Shown here one piece after another: positions 16,922 to 26,096 of a DNA stretch of 63,592 nt (the first letter of the stretch is position 1; every line of letters starts with the position of its first letter). This DNA comes from Paracholeplasma morum (lineage in GTDB: Bacteria; Bacillota_I; Bacilli_A; Acholeplasmatales; UBA5453), in assembly GCF_016907055.1 (NCBI RefSeq), contig NZ_JAFBBG010000008.1, forward strand, positions 1-63,592, read 5' to 3'. A program made the position numbers and the translations under genes. The notes under the pieces were generated by a model. The model was not told where the DNA came from. It saw only the letters and a program-made list of their open reading frames with translations, and did not search any database.

Positions 16922-17037
16922 AAATTGATTAATTAGATTTACAAAATTATGTATTCGAGGTGACTAACAATCATGAGTCCTTAATATGATTTATAGAAAA
17001 CTCAATATGAAATAATTTACAAGAAAGGGATAATTAC

Positions 17038-18489
17038 ATGAAAAAAATCTTAGTATTAGTAATAACACTTTTAGCAGCATTTTCATTAGGAATGGAAACT
17101 AAAGCTGCAACTATTCAAAGCTTGCCAGGAATTGGTAAGGGAATCAACATCGTTAAATCTTCTTATGCAAGTCCTCAAACACCTATTTTTGGGGCTGAGA
17201 TATTTAATTCGAGTTTCTTAAATGACTCATCTTTGTTACTTGAAGCTCCGCAAAGTTCAATAGAAGTTTCCGATTATGCAGGGTATTCAATTGATCTATA
17301 TTATTCGAGTGTATCGGCTCAGTACAACACAGATGTAAGTGTAACAGGAACATACAAGCTTTTTAATGGAACTTTTGCGACGAACTTTTCTTCTTCTATT
17401 TCAAAAGATGATTATAGAAAAGTTGGGCAATACTATTTCACAAAGAGCATAGTTAAAACAGATAAGATGGTATATATTAAAGACTTCTTAGGAAATAAAG
17501 ATCAGTTCAAAGAGAACCTATCTGCATCAATGATTAATAATCTTGATAAGTTAGAAACAGGAGCACTGACTTATGATGAATTTTTTGACACATATGGCAC
17601 ACACTTTATTGCACAAGGAGTTCTTGGGGGAAGATTAGACATTAATTATGCCGTAACATCAAGTTCAACTTCGTTTAGTTCTGTAAACAAGAACGAAGTT
17701 GAGAACTATGTTCATGGAGGAATTCAATATACACAGGAACGGGCTAGTCTCAATACTTCTTACAATGCTAGTGCACTAACTACAATAAGTGCATCAGAAC
17801 TAGAATCTACATATTTCGCACGTGCCGTCGGAGGGGCAGAGTTTTCAAGTTTCACACCAGGAAATATGAGTTCAGATTATGCGAAATGGATCAACTCAGT
17901 GAGTTCATCTCCTATAATTGTTGAATATGGAAATAACGGATTAGTTCCATTTTGGGAAATTATTCCAAATCGATTTCCTAAAGTGAAGGCTGAAATGCAA
18001 AACAAGTTTGAAATCTATGCTAAAAGTTATGACGCAGGATATGTTGGAAATTCAAGTCGCGTGTACGAGACCAAGTTGGTTAGAGATACAACATACAAAA
18101 TAAATGATACTGGTAGATTTAAACATAATAAGTATGATGTAGTGAAATATAATAATTGGGGCTCAGGGCTAACCAAAAATTGGCTTGAAAATAATGGTCT
18201 TACTCATGTTATAATTAATATAAAACTTGATGTGTATGAGAAAGATGATGGTGTTGAGTATATTTATATATACGATAATAAAGATAACAAATCAAATACT
18301 CCAATTGCAGAAATATCATTTGAACATGGAGGCTCAACGAAACTAAGTGATTGGAGAACTCATACTTTTGAGTTTGATATTCCAATTTCTTTATTAGAGG
18401 AAGGATTTACCATTCGCTATGGTGCTAAAGGGGTAGGGAATGATGATTGGGATAATAAAAATCTGCATGTAACTTTGATTTTCTACTAG
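17038..18489 (+). CDS. Secreted MACPF/perforin-domain protein
   Basis: 483 aa. A classic Sec signal peptide covers residues 1-23 or so (KKILVLVITLLAAFSLG, then METKAA). The mature protein carries the MACPF signature at about residues 185-200: FFDTYGTHFIAQGVLGGRL (Y-G-T-H-F-x6-G-G). VPFWEIIP near residue 305 is the usual end of the MACPF fold. From about residue 335 a separate beta-rich domain follows, possibly for target binding. MACPF proteins are known as membrane-inserting pore formers in immunity and in some bacterial toxins. No lipobox, no wall anchor. AAAGGG precedes the ATG; the leader is about 110 nt. Pore formation is not proven by sequence; some bacterial MACPF proteins are non-lytic. 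Confidence 0.85.
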   Translation: MKKILVLVITLLAAFSLGMETKAATIQSLPGIGKGINIVKSSYASPQTPIFGAEIFNSSFLNDSSLLLEAPQSSIEVSDYAGYSIDLYYSSVSAQYNTDVSVTGTYKLFNGTFATNFSSSISKDDYRKVGQYYFTKSIVKTDKMVYIKDFLGNKDQFKENLSASMINNLDKLETGALTYDEFFDTYGTHFIAQGVLGGRLDINYAVTSSSTSFSSVNKNEVENYVHGGIQYTQERASLNTSYNASALTTISASELESTYFARAVGGAEFSSFTPGNMSSDYAKWINSVSSSPIIVEYGNNGLVPFWEIIPNRFPKVKAEMQNKFEIYAKSYDAGYVGNSSRVYETKLVRDTTYKINDTGRFKHNKYDVVKYNNWGSGLTKNWLENNGLTHVIINIKLDVYEKDDGVEYIYIYDNKDNKSNTPIAEISFEHGGSTKLSDWRTHTFEFDIPISLLEEGFTIRYGAKGVGNDDWDNKNLHVTLIFY

Positions 18490-18498
18490 TATATACAC

Positions 18499-18528
18499 GA
18501 GGTGTTAGTAGGACTAGCACCTCCTTTT
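18499..18528 (+). terminator. Partial terminator between the MACPF gene and the ABC pair
   Basis: GAGGTGTTAGT and ACTAGCACCTC form an 11-bp stem (one wobble) with a 3-nt loop but only a short T tract, so read-through into the ABC genes is possible. Confidence 0.6.
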
Positions 18529-18542
18529 ATAATGAGGTCAGA

Positions 18543-18847
18543 ATGAAATTAGAACATATAACGAAAACCTATAAAATAAATACCCAAAGTCCATTTGTCG
18601 CTTTAGATGATATAAATCTATCATTCAAAGAAACCGGACTGGTTTTTATTGTAGGTAAATCTGGTAGTGGAAAGTCCACCTTATTACATATTATGGGTGG
18701 AATGGATAAGCCTACTAAGGGAAGCATGTTCTTTGGGAATCATGAGGTATCTAAACTATCTAATGCGGGGTTAAATAGGTACCGGAATGAAGTTGTTGGT
18801 TTTGTCTTTCAAGACTCACACTTGATTAATTCGATATCTGTATATGC
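18543..18847 (+). repeat. 305-bp direct repeat, copy 1
   Basis: Matches 21134-21438 with only two differences noticed by eye (ACC/ATC at codon 33; AAT/GAT at the codon before Ser-Ile-Ser). It begins at the start codon and ends abruptly in tatatgc; the flanks differ. Confidence 0.9.
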
Positions 18848-21119
18848 CAATTTAAAACTAGCGCTCTCATTAAAAGAAAAGCCGAATCAGCCAATCATAG
18901 AAGATGTGCTAAAACAAGTCGGATTAGAGGGATTCTCAAAAAGAAGTCCAAACACATTGTCTGGAGGAGAGAGACAAAGGGTCGCTATCGCAAGAGCAAT
19001 CTTAAAAAAACCTAAGGTGTTATTAGCAGATGAACCTACTGGTGCTCTAGATTCGGTCACCAGTGCGGAAATCTATCAATTATTAAAACAACTCTCTAAG
19101 AAGTATCTTGTGATATGTATTTCACATGATGGTACTGCAGCAAATCAGTATGGAGATAGAGTGATTGAGCTAAAAGACGGCAAAGTCATTCGTGATACCA
19201 ATCCAAATGATAAACCATTCGATACGGAAATAGAATTAAAGAAACCAAGGTTTAGTTTAACTGAATCATTTTTGATTGGCTTAAGAAGCATTAAGAAGAT
19301 ATCTGTAAGACTCGTATTAACTTTTTTAGTATCTACACTATTTCTCATCAGTATTGGCATAACAGATGCGTTATCAAATTACGATCAATATGACCAAGTA
19401 AACTCATCATTAAAAGACTCGAAAGCACCTTATATTCACCTTAAAGAGGTTCATGGGGTCAAGTTTGCTCGATTGGATGATAAGGATGTACAAGAGTTTG
19501 AAAACTTAAACCCAACCATCAAATTTCACCCAATCATCACAAGATATGCGTATAATTATAGAAAATTACTATTAGAAGAACCTGAATATACAAATATGTA
19601 TCCTTTAGAGTTTTCTGGTGGGATGGTCATAGATGATTCAATCATGAATGAATTAGGTCTTACGAAACTTGCTGGAGATTTACCTTCGAAGTTTAATGAA
19701 GTAGCAATTACCAAGAGAGTGTTCGATATTATGAAGGAATATGGTATAAACGATAAAGATACCAAAAGGGAAATCCATACTTATCACGACTTAATTGGGT
19801 TTGAACTTGATTATAATCAAGAGACTTTCATAATAACTGGGATTATTGATACTCATTTTGACATCAATAAGTGGATAAAGACGTTGAAACCGAACATAAA
19901 TGACATCTACTTTGAGATATTAAATAATGAACTTAATTCAATGAACAACTCAATCCATGAGGCATTATTCATTACTCAAAATCAACTTGATCATCAAATT
20001 AACTTTAAGGAAAGTGTTGGTTTTATTCCCAGTAGTTTCGATAAATCGATTGATATTATTCAAAGTGAAAATACCGATTACAGCATTGAGCAAATCAAAA
20101 ACTACAACAGTTTATCTGATGAGGTAATGTGGCTTAATGATACAGACAAGTTATCAAGTGGTGAGATTATTCTCAACTATAACTACTTTATGAACCAAAT
20201 AAACCAATGGGATGTTAGTACTAAAAAGAATCAACTCATTGACGATTTTATTGACAATCATTTTGACGAAATCTCAAATGAATATATAGGTGATAAGGTA
20301 GCCTACAAGAACTATATTTTCAATTCTAGTGTCAATGATTATCATCCTGGTATGACAGGTGAGTACTTCACCAACCAAGCACGAACTGAGATGATTAGAG
20401 CTTTGCTTCAAGTAAAAGGAAATCAAATTTCCTTTAAATTCATACCGGGTGAAATCGTCTATAGTCTTTCCATTGTCGGTGTGTTTTATTCAAACAACTA
20501 TATCGATTCTAGAACCATCTACATCGATCAAGATTTACATACCACTATCATTGAAAATGAAGATATTAGCGAGTATAGCGGGCTAGTGGTGAATATTAAC
20601 AAGAATAATGAGGATACAAAGGCTTTTATTGAATGGCTTATAAGTAGTGAGAGTCACAATTTAGTGAATTTTAATGATGTGACAATCACAGTCAGTTATC
20701 TTAATGATCTCTTTACTCAAGCAAGAAATCTATTATCGATTGTCAATGTTGTGTTGATTGTATCTGCTTTCGTGATTCTTTATAGTTTCGTCAGTATAAA
20801 AATTAGAAATAATCGAAAAAGCATTGGGATTATTCGTGCATTAGGTGGACAAATCAATACGATTTATTGTTGGTTTTTATCGGAGGCATTGATCATTTTA
20901 ATGATATCCAGCGTTATCAGCTCAGCGGCATTGTTTTTTCTGACTAGTTACATCAATCAATCGATAAAGGCTGCTACGCTTACAAGTGTAAATATAATGG
21001 TTACATCGATTAGTCAGTATCATTTAATTTTTGGGATAGGCTTGGTGTTCGCACTGGTAACATCATTCTTTCCGGTCTTAAATTATGCAATTAAAAACCC
21101 GATAAAGTCGATTAAGTAA
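18543..21119 (+). CDS. ABC transporter, ATPase-permease fusion 1 (MacB/FtsX type)
   Basis: 858 aa in one chain. Residues 1-220 are an ATPase of the LolD/MacB class: Walker A GKSGSGKST (about 39-47), signature LSGGERQRVAIARA, Walker B VLLADEPTGALD, H-loop ISHD. After a linker come one membrane helix (about 255-275), a large outside domain of about 400 residues, and three helices in an FtsX-like end (IGIIRALGGQI, closing with IKNPIKSIK). This 4-helix type does mechanotransmission, export of lipids or peptides, or peptide sensing rather than import. GAGGT precedes the ATG. Followed 14 nt later by its paralogue; together they could make a heterodimer. Confidence 0.85.
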   Translation: MKLEHITKTYKINTQSPFVALDDINLSFKETGLVFIVGKSGSGKSTLLHIMGGMDKPTKGSMFFGNHEVSKLSNAGLNRYRNEVVGFVFQDSHLINSISVYANLKLALSLKEKPNQPIIEDVLKQVGLEGFSKRSPNTLSGGERQRVAIARAILKKPKVLLADEPTGALDSVTSAEIYQLLKQLSKKYLVICISHDGTAANQYGDRVIELKDGKVIRDTNPNDKPFDTEIELKKPRFSLTESFLIGLRSIKKISVRLVLTFLVSTLFLISIGITDALSNYDQYDQVNSSLKDSKAPYIHLKEVHGVKFARLDDKDVQEFENLNPTIKFHPIITRYAYNYRKLLLEEPEYTNMYPLEFSGGMVIDDSIMNELGLTKLAGDLPSKFNEVAITKRVFDIMKEYGINDKDTKREIHTYHDLIGFELDYNQETFIITGIIDTHFDINKWIKTLKPNINDIYFEILNNELNSMNNSIHEALFITQNQLDHQINFKESVGFIPSSFDKSIDIIQSENTDYSIEQIKNYNSLSDEVMWLNDTDKLSSGEIILNYNYFMNQINQWDVSTKKNQLIDDFIDNHFDEISNEYIGDKVAYKNYIFNSSVNDYHPGMTGEYFTNQARTEMIRALLQVKGNQISFKFIPGEIVYSLSIVGVFYSNNYIDSRTIYIDQDLHTTIIENEDISEYSGLVVNINKNNEDTKAFIEWLISSESHNLVNFNDVTITVSYLNDLFTQARNLLSIVNVVLIVSAFVILYSFVSIKIRNNRKSIGIIRALGGQINTIYCWFLSEALIILMISSVISSAALFFLTSYINQSIKAATLTSVNIMVTSISQYHLIFGIGLVFALVTSFFPVLNYAIKNPIKSIK

Positions 21120-21133
21120 ACGTAGAGGGAATT

Positions 21134-21438
21134 ATGAAATTAGAACATATAACGAAAACCTATAAAATAAATACCCAAAGTCCATTTGTCGCTTTAGATG
21201 ATATAAATCTATCATTCAAAGAAATCGGACTGGTTTTTATTGTAGGTAAATCTGGTAGTGGAAAGTCCACCTTATTACATATTATGGGTGGAATGGATAA
21301 GCCTACTAAGGGAAGCATGTTCTTTGGGAATCATGAGGTATCTAAACTATCTAATGCGGGGTTAAATAGGTACCGGAATGAAGTTGTTGGTTTTGTCTTT
21401 CAAGACTCACACTTGATTGATTCGATATCTGTATATGC
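21134..21438 (+). repeat. 305-bp direct repeat, copy 2
   Basis: Second copy of the near-identical block at 18543-18847. The sharp loss of identity at 21439, with shared patches such as the Walker B region later, points to gene conversion on top of an older duplication. Confidence 0.9.
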
Positions 21439-23707
21439 AAATCTTAGATTGACTTTATCATTAAAGGAAAAGCCTAATAGAGTTCTAATTGAAACAGTGT
21501 TAAAAGAAGTGGGATTAGAAGGGTTTTCAAATAGAATAACAAATACACTATCAGGTGGAGAACGTCAGCGAGTCGCGATTGCCAGGGCAATCTTAAAAAA
21601 ACCTAAGGTGTTATTAGCAGATGAACCTACAGGGGCACTAGACTCAACAACTTCAGAAGAAATATACCAACTACTAGAAAAACTCTCTAAATCCTATTTG
21701 GTGGTTTGCATAACACATGATCAAAGCGCTTCTAGTAAGTACGGACATAGAGTAATAGAACTTAAAGACGGTAGAATCATCAAGGATTCAAATCCTCATG
21801 ATGCACCAAGTACAACCAACATTGAACTAAAAAAACCAAGATTGAACATAACAGAGTCTTTTTTGTTAGGCTTTAGAAGTGTAAAAAAGGTGTCTTTTAG
21901 ATTAACTTTAACGATTATTATATCCACTTTACTATTGTTGATTATAGGGATAACTGATGCTTTATCCAATTATGATAAGTATGAGCAAGCCAGTGATTCA
22001 CTAAAGGAGTCAAAGGCGCCTTATATTAAACTGGTCAAGAATAATAATGATACCTCATTACTAAGTGAGAGTGATGTTTCAGAGTATCAGTTGAAATATG
22101 AAAACGAGATGTATCCAGTCAGATTAGGATTTGAAAAAGCGTTGGATGCATTTGTTTATGACTCGATTCCAGATAGTGACTTATACCCATATAGTATTAA
22201 TGGAGCGGTAGCCGTAAATAAAGAAGCTGAATCTATGCTAAACATCCATTTGTTACATGGGAAAATGCCTGTTAAATCCGATGAAATAGCGATTACTAAT
22301 CGTATCTTTAATATACTCAAATCGTATGGTTTTAACGATGAAGGACAACGAGTAGAGATAAGTAACTACGAGTCGATTATTGGTAAGACTATTGATTTTG
22401 ATGAGAGTGGCAATTATGAGATCGTTGGAATCTATGACACATTTTTTGATTTTAATAAGTACGACAATTTATTAAAAAAACATATGAGTGGTTTTTTTCA
22501 AAGCATCATCTCAACAGAACTATCAGATATGAACAACAGCATTCATAACATGGTTTTCATTTCACAATCTAATGAAGATGAAATGAAAGCGATTATGAAT
22601 ACGAAGTATTTTGAACCAAACCTATATGAAAGTGGGGCTTTAGGGTTATCCAATAGTGAATACCATTTCGAGATTACGAAAATAGTCAGCTTCATACCCG
22701 AAGAGTATGCTGTGATTTGGATAAATGAAACAGCTAACTTAAACGAGAATCAAGTGTTGCTAAATAACTTTTTACTATCCGATTACTATGATAGTTCAGA
22801 CATTTTCTCGTTAATGGACTCACTTATTGAGTCTTTTGTCGAAAAACATTTTCATGAAATAGAAGATACATTCAATGAGCCGGAGTATGAATCCTATTTT
22901 GAATACATCAACTATGCTTCTGAAAACAAGTATCATCCAGGTTTTGATTCCCGTTATTTTTATGGTAAGGCTTATAAAACGATTATAAGCAATATATTAA
23001 ATGAGATTAACCATTCATTTTGCATGGACTTGAATGGGACTGAAAGATGTTATGAAATAGCAGGGTTCTTTATAGATAACAATTCAGACAAGTTTAATAA
23101 CGTTATTTTCTCCAGTGCAGGATATAATAATCTTATTTCAACAGGTGTAGTTAAAACCTACGATTCATTGATAATGAGATACAATGTGACAGATAGTATG
23201 TTATTGAAAGACATATTTTCAAGTGGCGAAGCAAGAATGGACGGATATAATGACATAATCAGTAACGTGAACTATATAGAGTATATTCGTGGACTAACTC
23301 AAATTCCATTATCAATTGTTAGCGGATTTGTTTTAGTACTTGCGGTGATTATTATTTTCTACTATATATTAACGACCATTCAAAGTGAGGGAAAGATAAT
23401 AGGGATATTGAGATCACTTGGAGCAAGCTATAAACATATTTATCTTTGGTTTACATCTGAAATCATGATCCTATTATATAGTAGTTTGATTGCTTCATCG
23501 TTACTGTTAAAACTGTCATCACTAGTCATAAATAGGATTGTAAAAGATGCCATTTATGTAAAGGTTGATATCATCATGATTATGCCAAGACAATACATAC
23601 TACTAGCATTGATTACTACGCTATTAGGTGTATTAAGTACAATACTGCCTGTATATAAATATGTAAAAAGGAATCCATTGGATTCAATCAAGAGTGAATC
23701 ACTATGA
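21134..23707 (+). CDS. ABC transporter, ATPase-permease fusion 2 (MacB/FtsX type)
   Basis: 857 aa with the same plan as the preceding gene: ATPase with Walker A, LSGGERQRVAIARA, ADEPTGALD and H-loop ITHD, one helix, a large external domain, and three C-terminal helices ending KRNPLDSIKSESL. The first 100 or so residues are almost identical to the neighbour while the external domain is strongly diverged, so the two may handle different ligands but share an ATPase interface. Only 14 nt separates the genes. A perfect terminator follows. A link with export of, or self-protection against, the MACPF protein is possible but unproven. Confidence 0.85.
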   Translation: MKLEHITKTYKINTQSPFVALDDINLSFKEIGLVFIVGKSGSGKSTLLHIMGGMDKPTKGSMFFGNHEVSKLSNAGLNRYRNEVVGFVFQDSHLIDSISVYANLRLTLSLKEKPNRVLIETVLKEVGLEGFSNRITNTLSGGERQRVAIARAILKKPKVLLADEPTGALDSTTSEEIYQLLEKLSKSYLVVCITHDQSASSKYGHRVIELKDGRIIKDSNPHDAPSTTNIELKKPRLNITESFLLGFRSVKKVSFRLTLTIIISTLLLLIIGITDALSNYDKYEQASDSLKESKAPYIKLVKNNNDTSLLSESDVSEYQLKYENEMYPVRLGFEKALDAFVYDSIPDSDLYPYSINGAVAVNKEAESMLNIHLLHGKMPVKSDEIAITNRIFNILKSYGFNDEGQRVEISNYESIIGKTIDFDESGNYEIVGIYDTFFDFNKYDNLLKKHMSGFFQSIISTELSDMNNSIHNMVFISQSNEDEMKAIMNTKYFEPNLYESGALGLSNSEYHFEITKIVSFIPEEYAVIWINETANLNENQVLLNNFLLSDYYDSSDIFSLMDSLIESFVEKHFHEIEDTFNEPEYESYFEYINYASENKYHPGFDSRYFYGKAYKTIISNILNEINHSFCMDLNGTERCYEIAGFFIDNNSDKFNNVIFSSAGYNNLISTGVVKTYDSLIMRYNVTDSMLLKDIFSSGEARMDGYNDIISNVNYIEYIRGLTQIPLSIVSGFVLVLAVIIIFYYILTTIQSEGKIIGILRSLGASYKHIYLWFTSEIMILLYSSLIASSLLLKLSSLVINRIVKDAIYVKVDIIMIMPRQYILLALITTLLGVLSTILPVYKYVKRNPLDSIKSESL

Positions 23708-23725
23708 TTTGTATCTTAAACAAAA

Positions 23726-23748
23726 GTGCGAATATTTCGCATTTTTTT
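23726..23748 (+). terminator. Intrinsic terminator after the ABC pair
   Basis: TGCGAA-TAT-TTCGCA followed by seven T. Confidence 0.85.
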
Positions 23749-23749
23749 G

Positions 23750-23780
23750 TTGACATCTTATACTATGCATTGTATAGTAT
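23750..23780 (+). promoter_or_regulatory. padR promoter with overlapping operator-like palindrome
   Basis: Perfect TTGACA (23750-23755), 17-nt spacer, TATAGT (23773-23778). The inverted repeat ATACTAT...ATAGTAT (about 23760-23780) covers the -10, a layout known for autorepressing PadR proteins. Binding of the downstream PadR is inferred. Confidence 0.75.
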
Positions 23781-23800
23781 TACGTGAAGGGAGGTATATT

Positions 23801-24103
23801 ATGGATCCGCAACTAAAAAAAGGGTTTTTAGAAGTGCTTGTCTTGGCATCACTTAAGGAAGAACCGTCTTACGGCTATAAAATCGTGCAAGATGTCTCTG
23901 AAATTATAGACATATCAGAATCCACCTTATACCCAATACTTAAACGGCTTGAACAACAAAAGTTTGTAAAAACATACACAGAACAGCATCAATCTAGACT
24001 TAGAAAGTACTACATGATCACACAATCTGGTTTAAATGAAATAGATAAATCAAAGAGAGATTACGAAGAGATTACTAAAATCTATCGTTACATATTGAGG
24101 TAA
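23801..24103 (+). CDS. PadR-family transcriptional regulator
   Basis: 100 aa from the ATG at 23801, chosen because AAGGGAGG lies 7-8 nt upstream and DPQLKKGFLEVLVLASLKEE is the usual PadR start. A longer frame from 23726 would begin inside the terminator. Winged helix with EPSYGYKIVQDV, ESTLYPILKRLEQQKFV and a wing ending KYYMITQSG. PadR dimers repress their own promoter and neighbouring membrane-stress genes. First gene of a padR-DUF1700-DUF4097 operon; next gene starts 4 nt on. Confidence 0.93.
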   Translation: MDPQLKKGFLEVLVLASLKEEPSYGYKIVQDVSEIIDISESTLYPILKRLEQQKFVKTYTEQHQSRLRKYYMITQSGLNEIDKSKRDYEEITKIYRYILR

Positions 24104-24107
24104 GACA

Positions 24108-24626
24108 ATGACAAAGAAAGAATTTTTGAAAGAATTAAGGTTAAGCTTGAAAAACGAAGCAGACAAGGAAGAAATCATTAATTACTATGACGAGTTAATC
24201 GATGAAGCAACCCTTAATGGTGAGATTGAAAGTCAGTTTATCGATAGACTTGGACCAATCGACGACATTATTAAGCAAATGGACAAAACACCTTATAAAA
24301 AAAGAGAAAACAAAAGCGTTGAAGTAGTTAAGAAAACCACTTCAAAGGTTTCAAGATTACTGCTAGAAACGCTTATTATGTCTGGATATGCGCTACTAAT
24401 GGTTGTCTCATTTAGTTTTATAGTAGGTGGGGGATTTCAAACGGTTAAGAGCGTTTCACACATGGGGAATGCATCCACAAACGAGGTCATGATATATTAT
24501 ATCGGTGAAATGATATTCACAATTGGATTATGTTTAATGGGTATCGGATTAATGTGGTATGCTAACGCTGCCTTTAGAAAAAGCATACGTAAGATTAAAA
24601 CTATCGCTAATGAGGAGGAAAAGTAA
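24108..24626 (+). CDS. DUF1700 (HAAS-domain) membrane protein
   Basis: 172 aa. The N-terminus KKEFLKELRLSL and then EIINYYDELIDEA followed by FIDRLGPIDDIIKQM is the HAAS/DUF1700 helical module. Two membrane helices (about residues 88-113 and 125-150) follow. This family nearly always lies between a PadR regulator and a DUF4097 protein and is thought to take part in membrane-stress signalling. GAGGTAAG precedes the ATG. Confidence 0.88.
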   Translation: MTKKEFLKELRLSLKNEADKEEIINYYDELIDEATLNGEIESQFIDRLGPIDDIIKQMDKTPYKKRENKSVEVVKKTTSKVSRLLLETLIMSGYALLMVVSFSFIVGGGFQTVKSVSHMGNASTNEVMIYYIGEMIFTIGLCLMGIGLMWYANAAFRKSIRKIKTIANEEEK

Positions 24627-24628
24627 TC

Positions 24629-25513
24629 ATGAAACTACTAATAAAGATTAGTGCGTTGTTAATTATCGTTGGTTTAGCTGTATCGGTTGTGTTTGGGGTT
24701 ATTGCTAGAGAAGAACTAAAAGATGAATCTAATCTAGTTTCTGAATCATTCACATTCGAAAAAGATTTATATACAAGCATCGAGATTTCTGTTCAGAACA
24801 ACCCAATCAAGGTTTTGGTTGCCGAAGATGAGGAAATTAAGATTACATTTAAACATTACGATTATGAAAAAGTAGAAAACCTAACTACAGATGGGAAAGT
24901 TTATATCAAGGTATACGCAAACTGGTGGGATAATCTACTAAAAGGCTCAACGTTTGTTGGTTTTATGGATATCATGCAAGATAGAACAGTTTATATCCAT
25001 GTTCCTGAAAAACTTTTCGATTATAATTTAAGAACATCCAATGGCAAAATCATCTTTGATGATGTGGATGCGAACAATGTTAATCTCAAGACCTCTAACG
25101 GAGCGATTGTATTATCCAGTGTAACGATTAATAACGCAGTTTTAAGGACTTCTAATGGCGCAATCACACTTGATTCCGTTATTGGTAAGGAAGTTGATGG
25201 CATGACCTCTAATGGTGCAATCACACTTAAGGATATCACAGCAGATGAACTCATTATGGAAACCTCTAATGGTGCCGTTACAGGAAGTAACCTAAGTTCT
25301 GAACTTGTTGATATTTACACTTCTAATGGTCCAATTAGAATTCACGTAGTTGGACATTTTAGAGACTACAAAGTGCGTACAAAGACCTCTAATGGCTCTG
25401 TTAAAATAAACGATCAAACCTACGGTAATGACACCTATAACGAAACTAAAACGCCATATGTCAAAACGATTACTTCAAACGGAAGAATCGAAATATTCTT
25501 TACATTAGACTAA
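24629..25513 (+). CDS. DUF4097 beta-repeat protein with TSNG ladder
   Basis: 294 aa. An N-terminal membrane helix (about residues 4-25) anchors an external domain. From about residue 130 the tetrapeptide TSNG recurs at least eight times (RTSNGKI, KTSNGAI, RTSNGAI, MTSNGAI, ETSNGAV, YTSNGPI, KTSNGSV, ITSNGRI), mostly about 19-20 residues apart, as expected for rungs of a beta-helix in DUF4097 proteins. Third gene of the padR operon; AGGAGG ahead of the start. Biochemical role unknown; probably senses or shields the membrane surface (inference). Confidence 0.88.
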   Translation: MKLLIKISALLIIVGLAVSVVFGVIAREELKDESNLVSESFTFEKDLYTSIEISVQNNPIKVLVAEDEEIKITFKHYDYEKVENLTTDGKVYIKVYANWWDNLLKGSTFVGFMDIMQDRTVYIHVPEKLFDYNLRTSNGKIIFDDVDANNVNLKTSNGAIVLSSVTINNAVLRTSNGAITLDSVIGKEVDGMTSNGAITLKDITADELIMETSNGAVTGSNLSSELVDIYTSNGPIRIHVVGHFRDYKVRTKTSNGSVKINDQTYGNDTYNETKTPYVKTITSNGRIEIFFTLD

Positions 25514-25514
25514 G

Positions 25515-25533
25515 TGTCCTTGGACACTTTTTC
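25515..25533 (+). terminator. Intrinsic terminator of the padR operon
   Basis: AGTGTCC-TT-GGACACT followed by TTTTC, starting at the DUF4097 stop. Confidence 0.8.
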
Positions 25534-25573
25534 TTTTGAAATTATTTGGTATAATGACACTGTGAGGTACACT

Positions 25574-26041
25574 ATGAAAACGATATTTAAAAGCCCAATT
25601 GGAAATCTATTAGTTGAAGAGAGTAATCACTCGATTGTTCGCGTTGATTTGACGAATTTAGAAGTAACATCTAGCGAAGAAACGCCACTGTTGATCAAGG
25701 CACGTGAAGAACTTTTGTCTTATTTTGAAAAAGAAACCAGCTTCAGCTTTTCGATACAACCAATGGCAACGCCATTTCAACTCAAAGTGTACGAAGCCAC
25801 CCGTAAGATACCTGTTGGTAAAACCGCTTCATATGGGGAAATTGCAGTGATGATTGGTAATAAAAATGCCTCAAGAGCTGTTGGTCAGGCGCTGAATAAG
25901 AATCCGATTATGATTGTGATACCTTGCCATAGGATTATTGGGAAAAACAACGATTTAGTGGGTTTTTACGGTGGATTAGACTTGAAAAAACGATTACTCG
26001 ATCATGAAAAAACCGTTTTATCGAAAGATAGAATTCTTTAA
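25574..26041 (+). CDS. ogt: Methylated-DNA--protein-cysteine methyltransferase
   Basis: 155 aa from the ATG at 25574 (GAGGT 8 nt upstream; an extended -10 TGGTATAAT lies at 25547-25555). The acceptor motif IVIPCHRIIGKNN carries the reactive Cys, and SYGEIAVMIGNKNASRAVGQALNKNP is the DNA-binding helix-turn-helix with its Arg finger. It removes O6-alkyl groups from guanine by suicide transfer. Single gene; the next gene is a translesion polymerase, so the region groups DNA-damage functions. Confidence 0.92.
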   Translation: MKTIFKSPIGNLLVEESNHSIVRVDLTNLEVTSSEETPLLIKAREELLSYFEKETSFSFSIQPMATPFQLKVYEATRKIPVGKTASYGEIAVMIGNKNASRAVGQALNKNPIMIVIPCHRIIGKNNDLVGFYGGLDLKKRLLDHEKTVLSKDRIL

Positions 26042-26096
26042 AAATATGACAATACTTGAAGTTAACTGGGAAACCTTTTAAATAGCGGATAAGGGT

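Noticed and set aside
25021-25254. 77-aa minus-strand ORF with repeats
   Set aside because: Antisense shadow of the TSNG repeats in the DUF4097 gene.
24629-25513. CRISPR-like regular repeats
   Set aside because: The periodicity is coding (TSNG rungs) with diverged repeats of only about 12 nt; no array-like spacers.
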